64,000 bases of DNA from Candidatus Edwardsbacteria bacterium (GTDB lineage Bacteria > Edwardsbacteria > AC1 > EtOH8): positions 144,864 to 208,863 of the forward strand of contig JAVHLB010000006.1 of assembly GCA_031082425.1 (NCBI GenBank), written 5' to 3'. Shown here piece by piece: positions 32,859-41,241 of this stretch. How positions within the stretch are numbered: position 1 is the stretch's first letter; each line of letters starts with the position of its first letter. Position numbers and translations under genes: made by a program. The notes below the pieces were generated by a model. The model was not told the origin of the DNA. It did not search any database and was given only the letters and a program-made list of their open reading frames with translations.

Positions 32859-33601
32859 TGATCCCCCCTCAGCAGGCCGAGCTTCTTCCTGGCGATGTCG
32901 TTCTGGATCATGCTCCCCGCATCATTCTTCAAAAACAGTTCCAGGGCCCGGATGGCTTCCCCGGTCTCTTCTTTTGTCCGCGGTTTCTTGGACGCTAATC
33001 TGGAGCCCAGCAGATAATAGGCTTCTATCTTCTGCGGATCATATTTTATGGCCAGCCGGAGGCACTTGATGGATTCGTTCAGGTCCTTTTCCCGGGTCAG
33101 GCCATAGGCTAAATTGTAATAGTTGTCGGCATTGCCCGGATCCAAGGCGATAGCCTGGTTAAAATATTTGACTGCGGAATCGGGCATGGTTCTGGTCAGA
33201 TAACAATACCCTATATTGGAATAAAATACCGCCGGATTGGAGCAGTTGGCCAGGCCCTGCTTAAAAGCGGCAACGGCCCGGTCCAGGGAATCGCTGTTCA
33301 AATAGGCCTGGCCCAGTGAAATATAGGCCGCTTCATATTTGGGATCATATTTTAGGGCCGAATCAAAACATCTTATGGCCTCTGCGCGGTGCTTGGGATT
33401 GGAATAGATGATCCCCAGGTTATAATAGGCGTCGGCAAAACCGGGGTCCTTGCTTATGGCATAGGTGAATTCCTTGATGGAATTCAAGGTATCGCCGGAT
33501 TGAAAGGCCTGGACCCCTTTCCCGAAATGCTCCTCGGGCGTCCCGCCGACGCAGCCGACGGCGATCAGGGATAAGATCAGGATCGATAAGATGTGTTTCA
33601 T
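32855..33601 (-). CDS. TPR-repeat lipoprotein
   Basis: This 248-residue predicted lipoprotein has a signal peptide and Cys at about residue 17 (VGCVGGTPEE). About five tetratricopeptide repeats follow: FADAYYNLGIIYSNPKHRAE, YEAAYISLGQAYLNSDSLDR, NPAVFYSNIGYCYLTRTMPD, NADNYYNLAYGLTREKDLNE and KIEAYYLLGSRLASKKPRTK. TPRs mediate protein contacts, so it is probably a periplasmic scaffold. Its coupling by 4-base overlap to dapL is consistent but its role in DAP or peptidoglycan metabolism is not shown. Confidence 0.85.
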   Translation of the reverse strand: MKHILSILILSLIAVGCVGGTPEEHFGKGVQAFQSGDTLNSIKEFTYAISKDPGFADAYYNLGIIYSNPKHRAEAIRCFDSALKYDPKYEAAYISLGQAYLNSDSLDRAVAAFKQGLANCSNPAVFYSNIGYCYLTRTMPDSAVKYFNQAIALDPGNADNYYNLAYGLTREKDLNESIKCLRLAIKYDPQKIEAYYLLGSRLASKKPRTKEETGEAIRALELFLKNDAGSMIQNDIARKKLGLLRGDQ

Positions 33602-33698
33602 ATTAATATTATAGATTTTATTTTTTTAACTCGTCCTTCTCCCTTCTCTTGGGCTTGTGCTGAGCCTGTCGAAGCAAAGAGAAGGGTTGGGGTTGAGT

Positions 33699-34469
33699 CT
33701 ATTTTTCAAGTACGTCCTTCATGTCGTACATCCCCGGTCTGGCCCGGGCCAGGAATCTGGCCGCCGCCAGCGCCCCCTCGGCGAACACCCTTCGGCTGTG
33801 GGCCCGGTGGGTGAACTCCAGCCGCTCGCCCGGGCCGGCAAAAACCACCGTATGCTCGCCCACGATATCCCCGGCCCGGATGGAGACCACCCCGATCTCG
33901 CCCTCGGCCCGGGGTTTGCCGGAGCTCTCCCGCTGGTAGACCGGCTGGCCGCCCCGCGCCGCAGTTATCTCGGACAGCAGTTTCTTGGCGGTGCCGCTGG
34001 GGGCGTCCTTTTTGTTTTTATGGTGGGATTCGATGATCTCCACGTCGTAGTTGCCGGGGATGATCCTGGCGGCCCGGGAGATGATGTCATAAAACAGGTT
34101 GACCCCGATGGACAGGTTGGAGGAGACCAGCAGGGGGATCTTTTTCGATAGTTCCTGCAGTTCTTTCGTTTGATCGGGGTTGATCCCGGTGGCGCCGATG
34201 ACCATGGGCTTTTTATGCTGGGCCGCGATCCGGGCGTTCTTTAGCGAGGCCTCGGGCGAGGTGAAATCTATCACCACGTCGCCTTGGTCTATTATTTTGC
34301 CGAGATCCGCCGACAGCTCCGGCAGAGTGTCCCCGAATTTCTGTCCGATCATCGAGTATCCTAGACATTCCACCAAGCCGACAATGGCGAAATCCGGATT
34401 TTCCCGGCAGGCGTCTATTATGGCCCGGCCCATCCGGCCGGCCGCCCCGCAGATGATGATGTTTATCAT
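33699..34469 (-). CDS. dapB: 4-hydroxy-tetrahydrodipicolinate reductase
   Basis: This 256-residue NAD(P)H-dependent enzyme acts one step before dapL. The dinucleotide motif is IIICGAAGRMGRAIID (residues 3-18). DFTSPEASLKNARIA (about 70), GATGINPDQTKEL and SSNLSIGVNLFYDII follow. The active-site block is ESHHKNKKDAPSGTAKKLL (about 149), with the catalytic HHKNKKDAPSGT signature. AAGGAATGAAACC precedes the ATG. Its first 15 codons exist a second time at 35060-35098, beyond the inserted gene 34512-35009. Confidence 0.95.
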   Translation of the reverse strand: MINIIICGAAGRMGRAIIDACRENPDFAIVGLVECLGYSMIGQKFGDTLPELSADLGKIIDQGDVVIDFTSPEASLKNARIAAQHKKPMVIGATGINPDQTKELQELSKKIPLLVSSNLSIGVNLFYDIISRAARIIPGNYDVEIIESHHKNKKDAPSGTAKKLLSEITAARGGQPVYQRESSGKPRAEGEIGVVSIRAGDIVGEHTVVFAGPGERLEFTHRAHSRRVFAEGALAAARFLARARPGMYDMKDVLEK

Positions 34470-34496
34470 GGTTTCATTCCTTGATCGATTTGAACC
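34431..34496. repeat. Direct repeat L: end of PD40-type gene plus start of dapB
   Basis: This 66-base segment covers the first dapB codons and, upstream, a relic of the PD40 gene's end (FKSIKE then stop on the minus strand). It matches 35060-35125 at about 55 of 66 bases in the same orientation. The two copies bracket the gene 34512-35009. Confidence 0.75.
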
Positions 34497-34511
34497 TTGC
34501 TGACCATTATA

Positions 34512-35009
34512 TTACCAGGAAAGGGTAAGATATACCGATTTATTGAATGGGTCGGCCCTCAATCCGATCTTATGCTTTTCATACAGCACTGTGTTGTATC
34601 TTTCCACGGCAAGGCAGATATGTTCTTCAGCATTCATTACGAAAACAAATCCTATGGTGGCGACTCCGATGCCGGCGAATAGAACCGGCTTATTGAGTTC
34701 ATTTCCTGCCATGGCTTGCCCCAATGGATAACCTATAAGCGCACCACCAACAATTCCGAAAAGCTGGCCATAACTATTCCACGCTTTGCCACGGGAGAAA
34801 GATTCCTCCATTTCACTGTCGTAAACCTGGTCTAATATTGATCCCAGTTCTTTGATGTTCTTTACCTTGATGTCGTCAACTTTATAGGTTTTAAAATACC
34901 GGCCGCTGATCTCTATTTCCTTTGGCGCCGGGGGTGTTTGGGCGGATATTCCCGTGGTGGTTAGGAAAAGCGCACCCACAAAGAAAACAACTGCTGTTTT
35001 GAATTTCAT
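34512..35009 (-). CDS. Hypothetical exported protein inserted between dapB and the PD40 gene
   Basis: This 165-residue protein has a signal peptide (residues 1-23, ending ISAQ). A short beta-rich part (EIEISGRYFKTYKVDDIKVK) and an acidic helix (LGSILDQVYDSEMEESFSRG) follow. Two glycine-rich hydrophobic segments come next (LFGIVGGALIGYPLGQAMAG; VLFAGIGVATIGFVFVMNAE), resembling glycine-zipper membrane hairpins. No family recognised. It is less GC-rich than its neighbours. It lies between two diverged direct copies of the PD40-3'/dapB-5' junction, so it clearly entered an older junction. Confidence 0.65.
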   Translation of the reverse strand: MKFKTAVVFFVGALFLTTTGISAQTPPAPKEIEISGRYFKTYKVDDIKVKNIKELGSILDQVYDSEMEESFSRGKAWNSYGQLFGIVGGALIGYPLGQAMAGNELNKPVLFAGIGVATIGFVFVMNAEEHICLAVERYNTVLYEKHKIGLRADPFNKSVYLTLSW

Positions 35010-35059
35010 TGGCTTTCCCCCTGAATACGGTTTTACTGATAAATTTCAGGCCCTCTTCC

Positions 35060-35125
35060 CATCCTGCCGCCCGCCCCGCAGATTATCAGGTTTATCATAT
35101 TTTCATTCCTTGACGAATTTGAACG
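35060..35125. repeat. Direct repeat R: PD40 gene end plus orphan dapB start
   Basis: On the minus strand this reads the functional end of the PD40 gene (FKFVKE, stop), then an orphan ATG frame MINLIICGAGGRMGRG that copies the dapB N-terminus and stops after 21 codons. It is the partner of 34431-34496. Confidence 0.75.
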
Positions 35126-36278
35126 ACCGGTACCGGCTGCCTTCCTGGATCCTCAGAAAATATATGCCGCCGGGCAGCCCCGATAGGTCTAGCTGCGGCA
35201 GACTGGTCGGCCCCAGGCAGCGCTGGCCCAGAATGGTATAAAGTACCGCCCGGTATTTGGCAGCCTGGCTGGTTGAGGATATATGGATGAGGTTTCGGGC
35301 CGGATTGGGGTAGATCCTGAAATTCCCCGCCGGGCCCGGAGAGGGTTCGTCGACGACGACCCCGACCGGCCCACTCCGGTAGCGGAGGAATATCCTGAAA
35401 ATACCGGCGCTGTCCTTTTGGTGGTAGTACATTGCCTGCTTGTCGGCGGTCAGGGTCGGCGCCTCGGGCACATAGCCGAGGTTGGAATGGAGCACCACCG
35501 GGGGGCCGAAAGCCTGGTCGGCGGACGCGCGTAGGGCCAGGCAGATCTCGGTGTTGATGGTGTTCTTCAGCAGCCGGGTGAAATAGAGTTCCAGCCCGTC
35601 CCCGGTTATCTGCGGAGCATAGACCAAATATCCGGTATCGTTGACGGCGGCGAAGATCTCCTCGGTATCCGGGAGTTTGTTGAAGGTGCTGTCGTCAATC
35701 CTTTGGGCCGCCCCCAGCCTGGCCTGTTCCGGAATGCCGGTGGGCTCGGCCAGGTTGAAATAGGCATTGTTATAGTACAGCCTGTCGCCCTGATAGTTGA
35801 TGGTGCCGTCCATGATCAGCCAGCCCAGGGTGTCGATGTTGAAATCCCCGTAGACCCGGGTGGTATCGGTGACCGCTCCGGTAGAATACCGCCCCCGGTG
35901 GAGGCTCTCGAAGACGGCGGGATAGCCTCTCAGCGACACCCAGAAGAAATTCCCGGCCGAATCCAGCGAGGCCACCGCATCCAGGTGATCGGGCGAGGGA
36001 TCATAGATGCCACCCACCAGGCCGCCATATGTGAAAACCGAGTCATTCACCCTGCTCGCATGATACAGGTTGGTGTTGCCGCCGGAATTGAGGGAGTTGA
36101 AGAACAGGGTATTCCCGTCCGGGGAGATGAACGGCTCCATGGCGTCGAAGGTCAGGCCGATGATAGTGACCTGCTTTTCCGGGCCGAAGGCCGGATATTC
36201 CTGAGCCAGCGCCGCCCCGCCGGCCAGGACAGCCACGGCAGCCCATAAGAGATTTCTTATCTTAAAACTATACATCAC
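35103..36278 (-). CDS. Secreted PD40-type beta-propeller protein with type A sorting tail
   Basis: This 391-residue protein has a signal peptide (residues 1-25, ending ALAQ). WD40-like PD40 motifs follow: AMEPFISPDGNTLFFNS near residue 47, and degenerate blades APQITGDGLELYFTRLLKN and APTLTADKQAMYYHQKD. From about residue 312 a type IX-like C-terminal sorting domain appears, with FRIYPNPARNLIHIS, then YTILGQR, LDLSGLPGGIYFLRIQ and a final FKFVKE. It is probably exported to the cell surface. Its last codons are duplicated next to dapB (34431-34496). Confidence 0.82.
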   Translation of the reverse strand: MMYSFKIRNLLWAAVAVLAGGAALAQEYPAFGPEKQVTIIGLTFDAMEPFISPDGNTLFFNSLNSGGNTNLYHASRVNDSVFTYGGLVGGIYDPSPDHLDAVASLDSAGNFFWVSLRGYPAVFESLHRGRYSTGAVTDTTRVYGDFNIDTLGWLIMDGTINYQGDRLYYNNAYFNLAEPTGIPEQARLGAAQRIDDSTFNKLPDTEEIFAAVNDTGYLVYAPQITGDGLELYFTRLLKNTINTEICLALRASADQAFGPPVVLHSNLGYVPEAPTLTADKQAMYYHQKDSAGIFRIFLRYRSGPVGVVVDEPSPGPAGNFRIYPNPARNLIHISSTSQAAKYRAVLYTILGQRCLGPTSLPQLDLSGLPGGIYFLRIQEGSRYRSFKFVKE

Positions 36279-36388
36279 CTTTTGTTGCGCGGCGGCATCC
36301 GGCCGGCCGCCCGCATGCGATACGGTTGAACATAATGCCAGATATCAAAATATTATCGGCGTTTGACCGACAAAAACTGCATTGTTTT

Positions 36389-37138
36389 TTATTCTTTTCC
36401 CAAGGTTTGCAACCATGATGCGAAATCATCATCACCCGCTCTAAGGATCAAGGTGTCCAGGGGCGCTTTTTGTGCAAAATGCCTGAATATATAACCGTAT
36501 TTCCGGTAGTCCCCCCGTTCCGGGTCCCCGATGGTTCTCCATATTTCCCCGGGGCTCATCCGGTAGTCTTTCAATTTCAACTGGTCGGCCGCATATATGG
36601 CAAACCCCTCGAAAAACCAGACCGGGCCCATGGCCTCCTCATTGCCGTTCAATATCCTGATATGGAGCCGGTGGGCCATTTCATGAGCCAGCAGTTTGGG
36701 GTAATAATCATCCTCTTTGCCCCCGGGAAAATTCTCTATGAATATCTCCGGGGTCACCGCCATCAAGATCCTGTTCTCCAAAGCCGCCGAATAGGTTTTG
36801 GGCAGTTCGGTGCCGCTGTCCAAACCGGCGCTTTTCAATATCGCTTCATCGAACGTTCCTTTGTCGGCAAAGACCACAAAGCTATCGGCAAAACTTTCAG
36901 TGGCCAAAGGTGCCCAGCCATTTTTTCCCGCAAAGTCACCGATCCTTTTCCGGGCCGCCGCCAAAGCCTGCTCGAATTCGATTCTCCTTTTTTCCAAAAC
37001 TGCCGGAAGAATTACTGGGATACTCTTCATTTTGTTGCCATCACTGCCTTTGGTCTTGTTGAGAATTGACGTTTCGCTTGAGGCACGGCAGCCTGCCAGC
37101 AGAACCAGGCAAACCAGGGATTGTATCATCTGAGACAT
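36389..37138 (-). CDS. Zinc metallopeptidase-like lipoprotein (HEMAH)
   Basis: This is a 249-residue predicted lipoprotein (lipobox LAGC, Cys at about residue 17). The gluzincin signature LAHEMAHRLHIRIL near residue 143 gives HExxH, and WFFEGFAIYAADQ 22 residues later supplies the third zinc ligand Glu, as in peptidase MA-like proteins. A preceding beta region (ESFADSFVVFADKGTFDEAI) is typical of that family. It should be a periplasmic or outer-membrane-anchored zinc peptidase of unknown substrate. It starts 2 bases after the CCG-domain protein gene, so the two are co-transcribed. Confidence 0.75.
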   Translation of the reverse strand: MSQMIQSLVCLVLLAGCRASSETSILNKTKGSDGNKMKSIPVILPAVLEKRRIEFEQALAAARKRIGDFAGKNGWAPLATESFADSFVVFADKGTFDEAILKSAGLDSGTELPKTYSAALENRILMAVTPEIFIENFPGGKEDDYYPKLLAHEMAHRLHIRILNGNEEAMGPVWFFEGFAIYAADQLKLKDYRMSPGEIWRTIGDPERGDYRKYGYIFRHFAQKAPLDTLILRAGDDDFASWLQTLGKE

Positions 37139-37140
37139 AT

Positions 37141-37797
37141 TTAGTGCCTAGCGATGTAATCGTCCAGCTCCCCGTGCCAGGCGTCGGGCTCATGGGTCCG
37201 GGGGACCGTCTCCTCGCTGAACAGCAGGTCTATCAGGTAACGCGGACGTTTGCCGCCGATATGCATCGATTTTATGCAGGAGATGCAATAGACGACCACC
37301 TCCTGGGCCGGCATCTCCCAGGCCCGCTGGATCATCTGCTCCTTGACCTGTTCCACCGGGATGACCCCGTAAAAACTGTCGCCGCAACAGGTGCTTTTGG
37401 TCCGGGTGCGGGCCGGTTCAATGACCGTTATGTTCATTTTTTGCAGCAAAGCCCGGACAGCATCATGCACCCGCTCCTGGTCCCGGGTGGGACAGGCGTC
37501 GAGGATGGACATCCGCCGGCCCTGGTGGTCCGGAAAGGCGAAGAAATCGCTCTGGGCCAATATCTCCCACAGGGATATGGTGGATGAATTATGATAATCG
37601 TTCCGGAACCGCTTGTCGCAGCCGGGACAGATGTTGATCACCTCGGTATCTTCGGTGAACTGGGGGTCATGGTGGCAGCAGATATCCAGCCGGTCCATCT
37701 TGCCCAGATTCTCATTCAGCAGGGAATGCAGTTTGTCGGCCAGTTCCGGCTTGTACAGCATCAGGCCGCAGCCCGGGGCGAAGATCCTTTTTCTCAT
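37141..37797 (-). CDS. Cysteine-rich (CCG-domain) Fe-S protein
   Basis: This 218-residue cytoplasmic protein carries two CCG-type blocks: FAPGCGLMLYKP...DICCHHD and ICPGCDKRF in the first half, TCCGDSFYGVI and VVYCISCIKSMHIGGKRPRY in the second. This pattern is shared with the HdrB subunit of heterodisulfide reductase and with glycolate oxidase GlpC/LutA-type proteins, where it holds a [4Fe-4S] or non-cubane cluster. It is a stand-alone form without ferredoxin domains. Redox partner unknown. Confidence 0.75.
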   Translation of the reverse strand: MRKRIFAPGCGLMLYKPELADKLHSLLNENLGKMDRLDICCHHDPQFTEDTEVINICPGCDKRFRNDYHNSSTISLWEILAQSDFFAFPDHQGRRMSILDACPTRDQERVHDAVRALLQKMNITVIEPARTRTKSTCCGDSFYGVIPVEQVKEQMIQRAWEMPAQEVVVYCISCIKSMHIGGKRPRYLIDLLFSEETVPRTHEPDAWHGELDDYIARH

Positions 37798-37830
37798 ATC
37801 TCTTCTTTAAAAGCGCTGGATATTTTCCCC

Positions 37831-38745
37831 TCAGATGGGCCGGGCGATCAGGATCCCCTCCAGGCGGTTGTAATAATCGTAGCTTCCGGTCCACAGGCCG
37901 TACCAATGGCCCCCCAGCTTCCAATGGTATTTATAAGGGCGGTTCCGGCCGTTGGTGGAAAGGCCGTAGCGCATCCAGCCCACCCCTATCCCGCTGCCGT
38001 CCAGGCTGGCGGTGCCGGCGCTGTCCCGGGTGTCGCCGTAATGGCCGCTGCTGGCGCAGTCCAGTATCCTGATGGTGGCTTCGCTGCCGATGATGATGGG
38101 CTGGCTCCAGGCGATCATCACATGGCCGGTGCTGGCGTCCTTGTTCTCCCGGTCCTGGTACTGCTGCCGCCAGTCCTCATCATATTTCACCACGATGATG
38201 TCGCCCTTCCTGATGGAATCCGCCGCCAGGAACACCTTCCAGTATTTGTTCTGTCCCACCGGGTTGGCTTCCCCGCCGGCGTCGTTGCCCAGGATGTCAC
38301 GGAAATAATCGTAGAACCCCCAGGCCCGGGGCCGGGGATCGAAGGTGTGGAAGGCATTGGCGAACAGCGCCAGGTCCTGGTAATGGTCGTACAGCGCCTG
38401 CCGGATGACAAAATCGCCCACCAGGCCGGAGCAATCGTAGATATAGGTGCCGGAGGCCTCGTCCATCACCCGGCCGGAGTAGTGCTCGTATCTGGTGGTA
38501 TCCAGGTTGTCCAGGATGGCCTGGGCCCGGGCTTTGAAGATCCCGCTGGGCGCGGCCGCGCCGGAGGTGTCGTCTATCTGGACCGGCGGGGTGAAGACGG
38601 TGAGATCGTATTCTACCGGGATGATCTCGTAGTCCGAATGGTAGGTCTCGGTGAAGGAGGGATCCTCGGCGCTGGTGGGGGTTTCCTTGCTGCAGCCGAA
38701 GACCAGCAGCACTAAGCCGGTGATCGAAAGAACAACTCTCTTCAT
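37831..38745 (-). CDS. NlpC/P60-like secreted lipoprotein
   Basis: This 304-residue predicted lipoprotein (lipobox VFGC, Cys at about residue 18) contains an NlpC/P60/CHAP-like core. YDCSGLVGDFVIR (about residue 103) supplies the nucleophilic Cys, KGDIIVVKYD follows near residue 180, and STGHVMIAW (about 202) supplies the His. Such enzymes are cysteine hydrolases of peptidoglycan stem peptides or related amides. Spacing between Cys and His is longer than in small NlpC enzymes. The ATG has AAAGGAAATATA upstream. Catalytic reading is good; substrate is inferred. Confidence 0.7.
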   Translation of the reverse strand: MKRVVLSITGLVLLVFGCSKETPTSAEDPSFTETYHSDYEIIPVEYDLTVFTPPVQIDDTSGAAAPSGIFKARAQAILDNLDTTRYEHYSGRVMDEASGTYIYDCSGLVGDFVIRQALYDHYQDLALFANAFHTFDPRPRAWGFYDYFRDILGNDAGGEANPVGQNKYWKVFLAADSIRKGDIIVVKYDEDWRQQYQDRENKDASTGHVMIAWSQPIIIGSEATIRILDCASSGHYGDTRDSAGTASLDGSGIGVGWMRYGLSTNGRNRPYKYHWKLGGHWYGLWTGSYDYYNRLEGILIARPI

Positions 38746-38798
38746 TATATTTCCTTTAATTAATTTCCTGATATACGAAGGTGTTCATAAAGCATTGA

Positions 38799-39323
38799 TC
38801 ATTTACAAAGATAAACTAATAAACCGGTCAAAGAGAAACCATCTACAATTTCCCTTCTGTGGATCATTTCCCTGATCTCAATTTTTGAGAACCATTTTAT
38901 GCTTTTCACTTCATTAGTGTCAAACTTGCCAACGCAATTTACAGCTTTCGCTTGGACTACATGAAAAACCTGATCGGATGAACCGTTTGATGGATTATAA
39001 GAATAAATATGCTGGCAATTAGCGATGGAATAACCGGTCTCTTCATGAACTTCTCTGACTGCGGTATCTAAAATTGATTCATTATCATCCATACCTCCGG
39101 CGGGTATTTCCCAACCTATCGATTGTGGAATATATCGGTATGATTCAATCAACAAGATTTCATCCTTATCGTTTTCGACAACCACGCCAACAGCACCATT
39201 ATCAAAACTTACAACATGATACTTCTCAATGATACTCCCGTCAAGAAATCTAACTTTATCCGCGTAAAGATTAACCCATTTACTTTGATATATGATCTCT
39301 CTGGAAAGCCTTACCGGAAGCAT
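38799..39323 (-). CDS. NUDIX hydrolase (ADP-ribose pyrophosphatase-like)
   Basis: This is a 174-residue NUDIX protein. The NUDIX box reads GGMDDNESILDTAVREVHEE followed by TGY (about residues 77-99), with the expected GX5EX7REUXEEXGU. The preceding IPQSIGWEIPAGG is typical of ADP-ribose/sugar-nucleotide pyrophosphatases. It hydrolyses a nucleoside diphosphate linked to another group. It is AT-rich compared with the surrounding genes and stands alone, with AGGAGG four bases before the ATG, suggesting transfer. Confidence 0.88.
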   Translation of the reverse strand: MLPVRLSREIIYQSKWVNLYADKVRFLDGSIIEKYHVVSFDNGAVGVVVENDKDEILLIESYRYIPQSIGWEIPAGGMDDNESILDTAVREVHEETGYSIANCQHIYSYNPSNGSSDQVFHVVQAKAVNCVGKFDTNEVKSIKWFSKIEIREMIHRREIVDGFSLTGLLVYLCK

Positions 39324-39378
39324 ATATCCTCCTAAAGATTATAAAATACCTTTTCACCCTTCAAAAATATTATTTGCC

Positions 39379-39398
39379 GGGCGAATCACGATTCGCCC
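39379..39398. repeat. GGGCGAATC hairpin, dispersed-repeat type
   Basis: Perfect 9-bp arms GGGCGAATC/GATTCGCCC surround AC and are followed by CCTACACGATTTC. This word is common in intergenic repeats of uncultured bacteria. It lies in the 201-base gap between guaB and the NUDIX gene, where I see nothing else. Confidence 0.55.
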
Positions 39399-39524
39399 CT
39401 ACACGATTTCAAACAACTCAAACCGTTTCAAACCCCGCTTGCCTTTTATTGTTGCATCTCAAACAGCAACCATCGAAAAGTTTTATCATTCCCCCTCAAA
39501 CAAACATCCCGGCAAGCATGGGGC

Positions 39525-40997
39525 CTATCCCCGTTCCACCTCGTAGTTCGGAGCCTCCTTGGTGATCACCACGTCGTGGACATGGCTTTCCTTTAGCCCG
39601 GCGTTGGTTATCCTCACAAAGGTGGCCTTGGCCTGCAGGGCCTTCAGATTGGCCGCGCCGCAGTAACCCATCCCGCTCTTGAGGCCCCCGATCAATTGAT
39701 AGACGGTATCGGCCAGCGGCCCCTTGTAGGGTATCCGGCCCTCGATGCCCTCGGGCACGAACTTCTTCTCCTCGGTGTTCTTCTCCTGGAAATACCGGTC
39801 GGCGCTGCCCTTGCGCATGGCGCCCAGGGAGCCCATCCCGCGGTAGACCTTGTAGCTGCGGCCCTGCAGCAAAATGGTCTCGCCCGGGCTCTCCTCGGTG
39901 CCGGCGAAGATGTTCCCGATCATGATGCAGTCGGCCCCGGCCGCCAGCGCCTTGACGATGTCGCCGGAGTACTTTATCCCGCCGTCGGCGATGATCGGTA
40001 TCTTGTATTTAAGGGCCACCGCCCTGGCCTCCATCACCGCGGTCAGTTGCGGCACCCCCACCCCGGCTATCACCCGGGTGGTGCAGATGGAGCCCGGCCC
40101 GATCCCTATCTTGACGGCGTCCACCCCGGCCCGGATCAGCTCCCGGGTGGCCTCGGCGGTGGCCACATTGCCGGCCACCAGGTCCACCTTGGGGAACTTG
40201 GCCTTGACCTTCTTGACCGCGGCGATGACGCCGATGGAATGGCCGTGGGCGGTGTCTATCACCAGGGCATCCACCCCGGCAGCCACCAGGGCCTCGGCCC
40301 GCTCCAGATAATCGCCGGAAACCCCGATGGCGGCGGCCACCCGCAGGCGGCCCTGGCTGTCCTTGCAGGCGTTGGGGTGCTTCTCCTTCTTCATCACATC
40401 CTTGACGGTGAACAGCCCCTTGAGCATCCCCTTTTTATCCACGATGGGCAGTTTTTCTATTCGGTGCTGGTGGAGGATCCGGCTGGCCTCGTCCAGGGTG
40501 GTGCCCACCGGGGCGGTGATCAGGTCCTCTTTGGTCATCACATCGCCGATCTTTTTGGTGTGGTCCTTTTCGAACACCAGGTCCCGGTTGGTGATGATGC
40601 CCACCAAGCGGCCTCCCGGATCGGTGATGGGGATGCCCGAGATGGAGAATTTTCTCATCATGGCCAGGGCGTCTATCAGCAGGTGCTCCGGCGAAAGGGA
40701 GATGGGATTGGAGACCATCCCGCTCTCGGAACGCTTGACCCGGTCCACCTCGGAGGCCTGATCCTCGATGGCCAGGTTCTTGTGGATCACCCCCATGCCG
40801 CCCTCCCGGGCCAGGGCCACCGCCAGCCGGTGCTCGGTGACGGTGTCCATGGCCGCCGACACCAGCGGGATGTTCAGCTTTATGTGCCGGGAGAACCTGG
40901 TGCCTATCTCCACCTCGTTGGGCAGCACTTCGGACCTCTGGGGGACCAGCAGCACATCGTCAAAGGTCAGCCCCTCGCCCTTAAGCCATTTGGTCAT
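39525..40997 (-). CDS. guaB: IMP dehydrogenase
   Basis: From the ATG at 40997 this is a 490-residue enzyme of standard length, converting IMP to XMP with NAD+. It shows GLTFDDVLLVPQRSEVLPNE at the start, two CBS domains (about 95-205: KFSISGIPITDPGGRLVGII; HRIEKLPIVDKKGMLKGLFT), and the catalytic loop GIGPGSICTTRVIAGVG with the active Cys near 305. IADGGIKYSGDIVKALAAGA and YRGMGSLGAM follow. GGAGG lies four bases before this ATG, so the 19 extra upstream codons (which run into a repeat) are excluded. Confidence 0.96.
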   Translation of the reverse strand: MTKWLKGEGLTFDDVLLVPQRSEVLPNEVEIGTRFSRHIKLNIPLVSAAMDTVTEHRLAVALAREGGMGVIHKNLAIEDQASEVDRVKRSESGMVSNPISLSPEHLLIDALAMMRKFSISGIPITDPGGRLVGIITNRDLVFEKDHTKKIGDVMTKEDLITAPVGTTLDEASRILHQHRIEKLPIVDKKGMLKGLFTVKDVMKKEKHPNACKDSQGRLRVAAAIGVSGDYLERAEALVAAGVDALVIDTAHGHSIGVIAAVKKVKAKFPKVDLVAGNVATAEATRELIRAGVDAVKIGIGPGSICTTRVIAGVGVPQLTAVMEARAVALKYKIPIIADGGIKYSGDIVKALAAGADCIMIGNIFAGTEESPGETILLQGRSYKVYRGMGSLGAMRKGSADRYFQEKNTEEKKFVPEGIEGRIPYKGPLADTVYQLIGGLKSGMGYCGAANLKALQAKATFVRITNAGLKESHVHDVVITKEAPNYEVERG

Positions 40998-41149
40998 ATA
41001 TCCTCCGTAATAAAATTTTCTAAAACGTCTTGCCACCAAGGCACAAAGACACAAAGATATTTTTGATTGTTTGGAAAGTACTCATCCCTACCCTTCTCTA
41101 TACCCCACGTCATTGCTAGCCGGCTTGATATTGAACTGACATCAATCAT

Positions 41150-41241
41150 GTCACCCTGAGCCAAACACCACGCCCGGCAGGTTGAATGGGTGACCCTGTC
41201 ATCCAACGCCCAGCCACGTTTGCCAGCCGCCTCAGGATGAC
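41150..41241. repeat. Inverted-repeat element, GTCACCCTGAG family (92 bp), overlapping dapF end
   Basis: It is bounded by GTCACCCTGAG (41150-41160) and CTCAGGATGAC (41231-41241), with the central GGGTGACC-CT-GTCATCC. It has the same design as 16211-16303. The dapF stop codon (TGA, 41234-41232) is inside the right end. Confidence 0.75.

Noticed and set aside
39696..41066. A 456-codon plus-strand frame opposite guaB
   Set aside because: Antisense to a full-length, motif-complete IMP dehydrogenase; composition is typical of a shadow frame.
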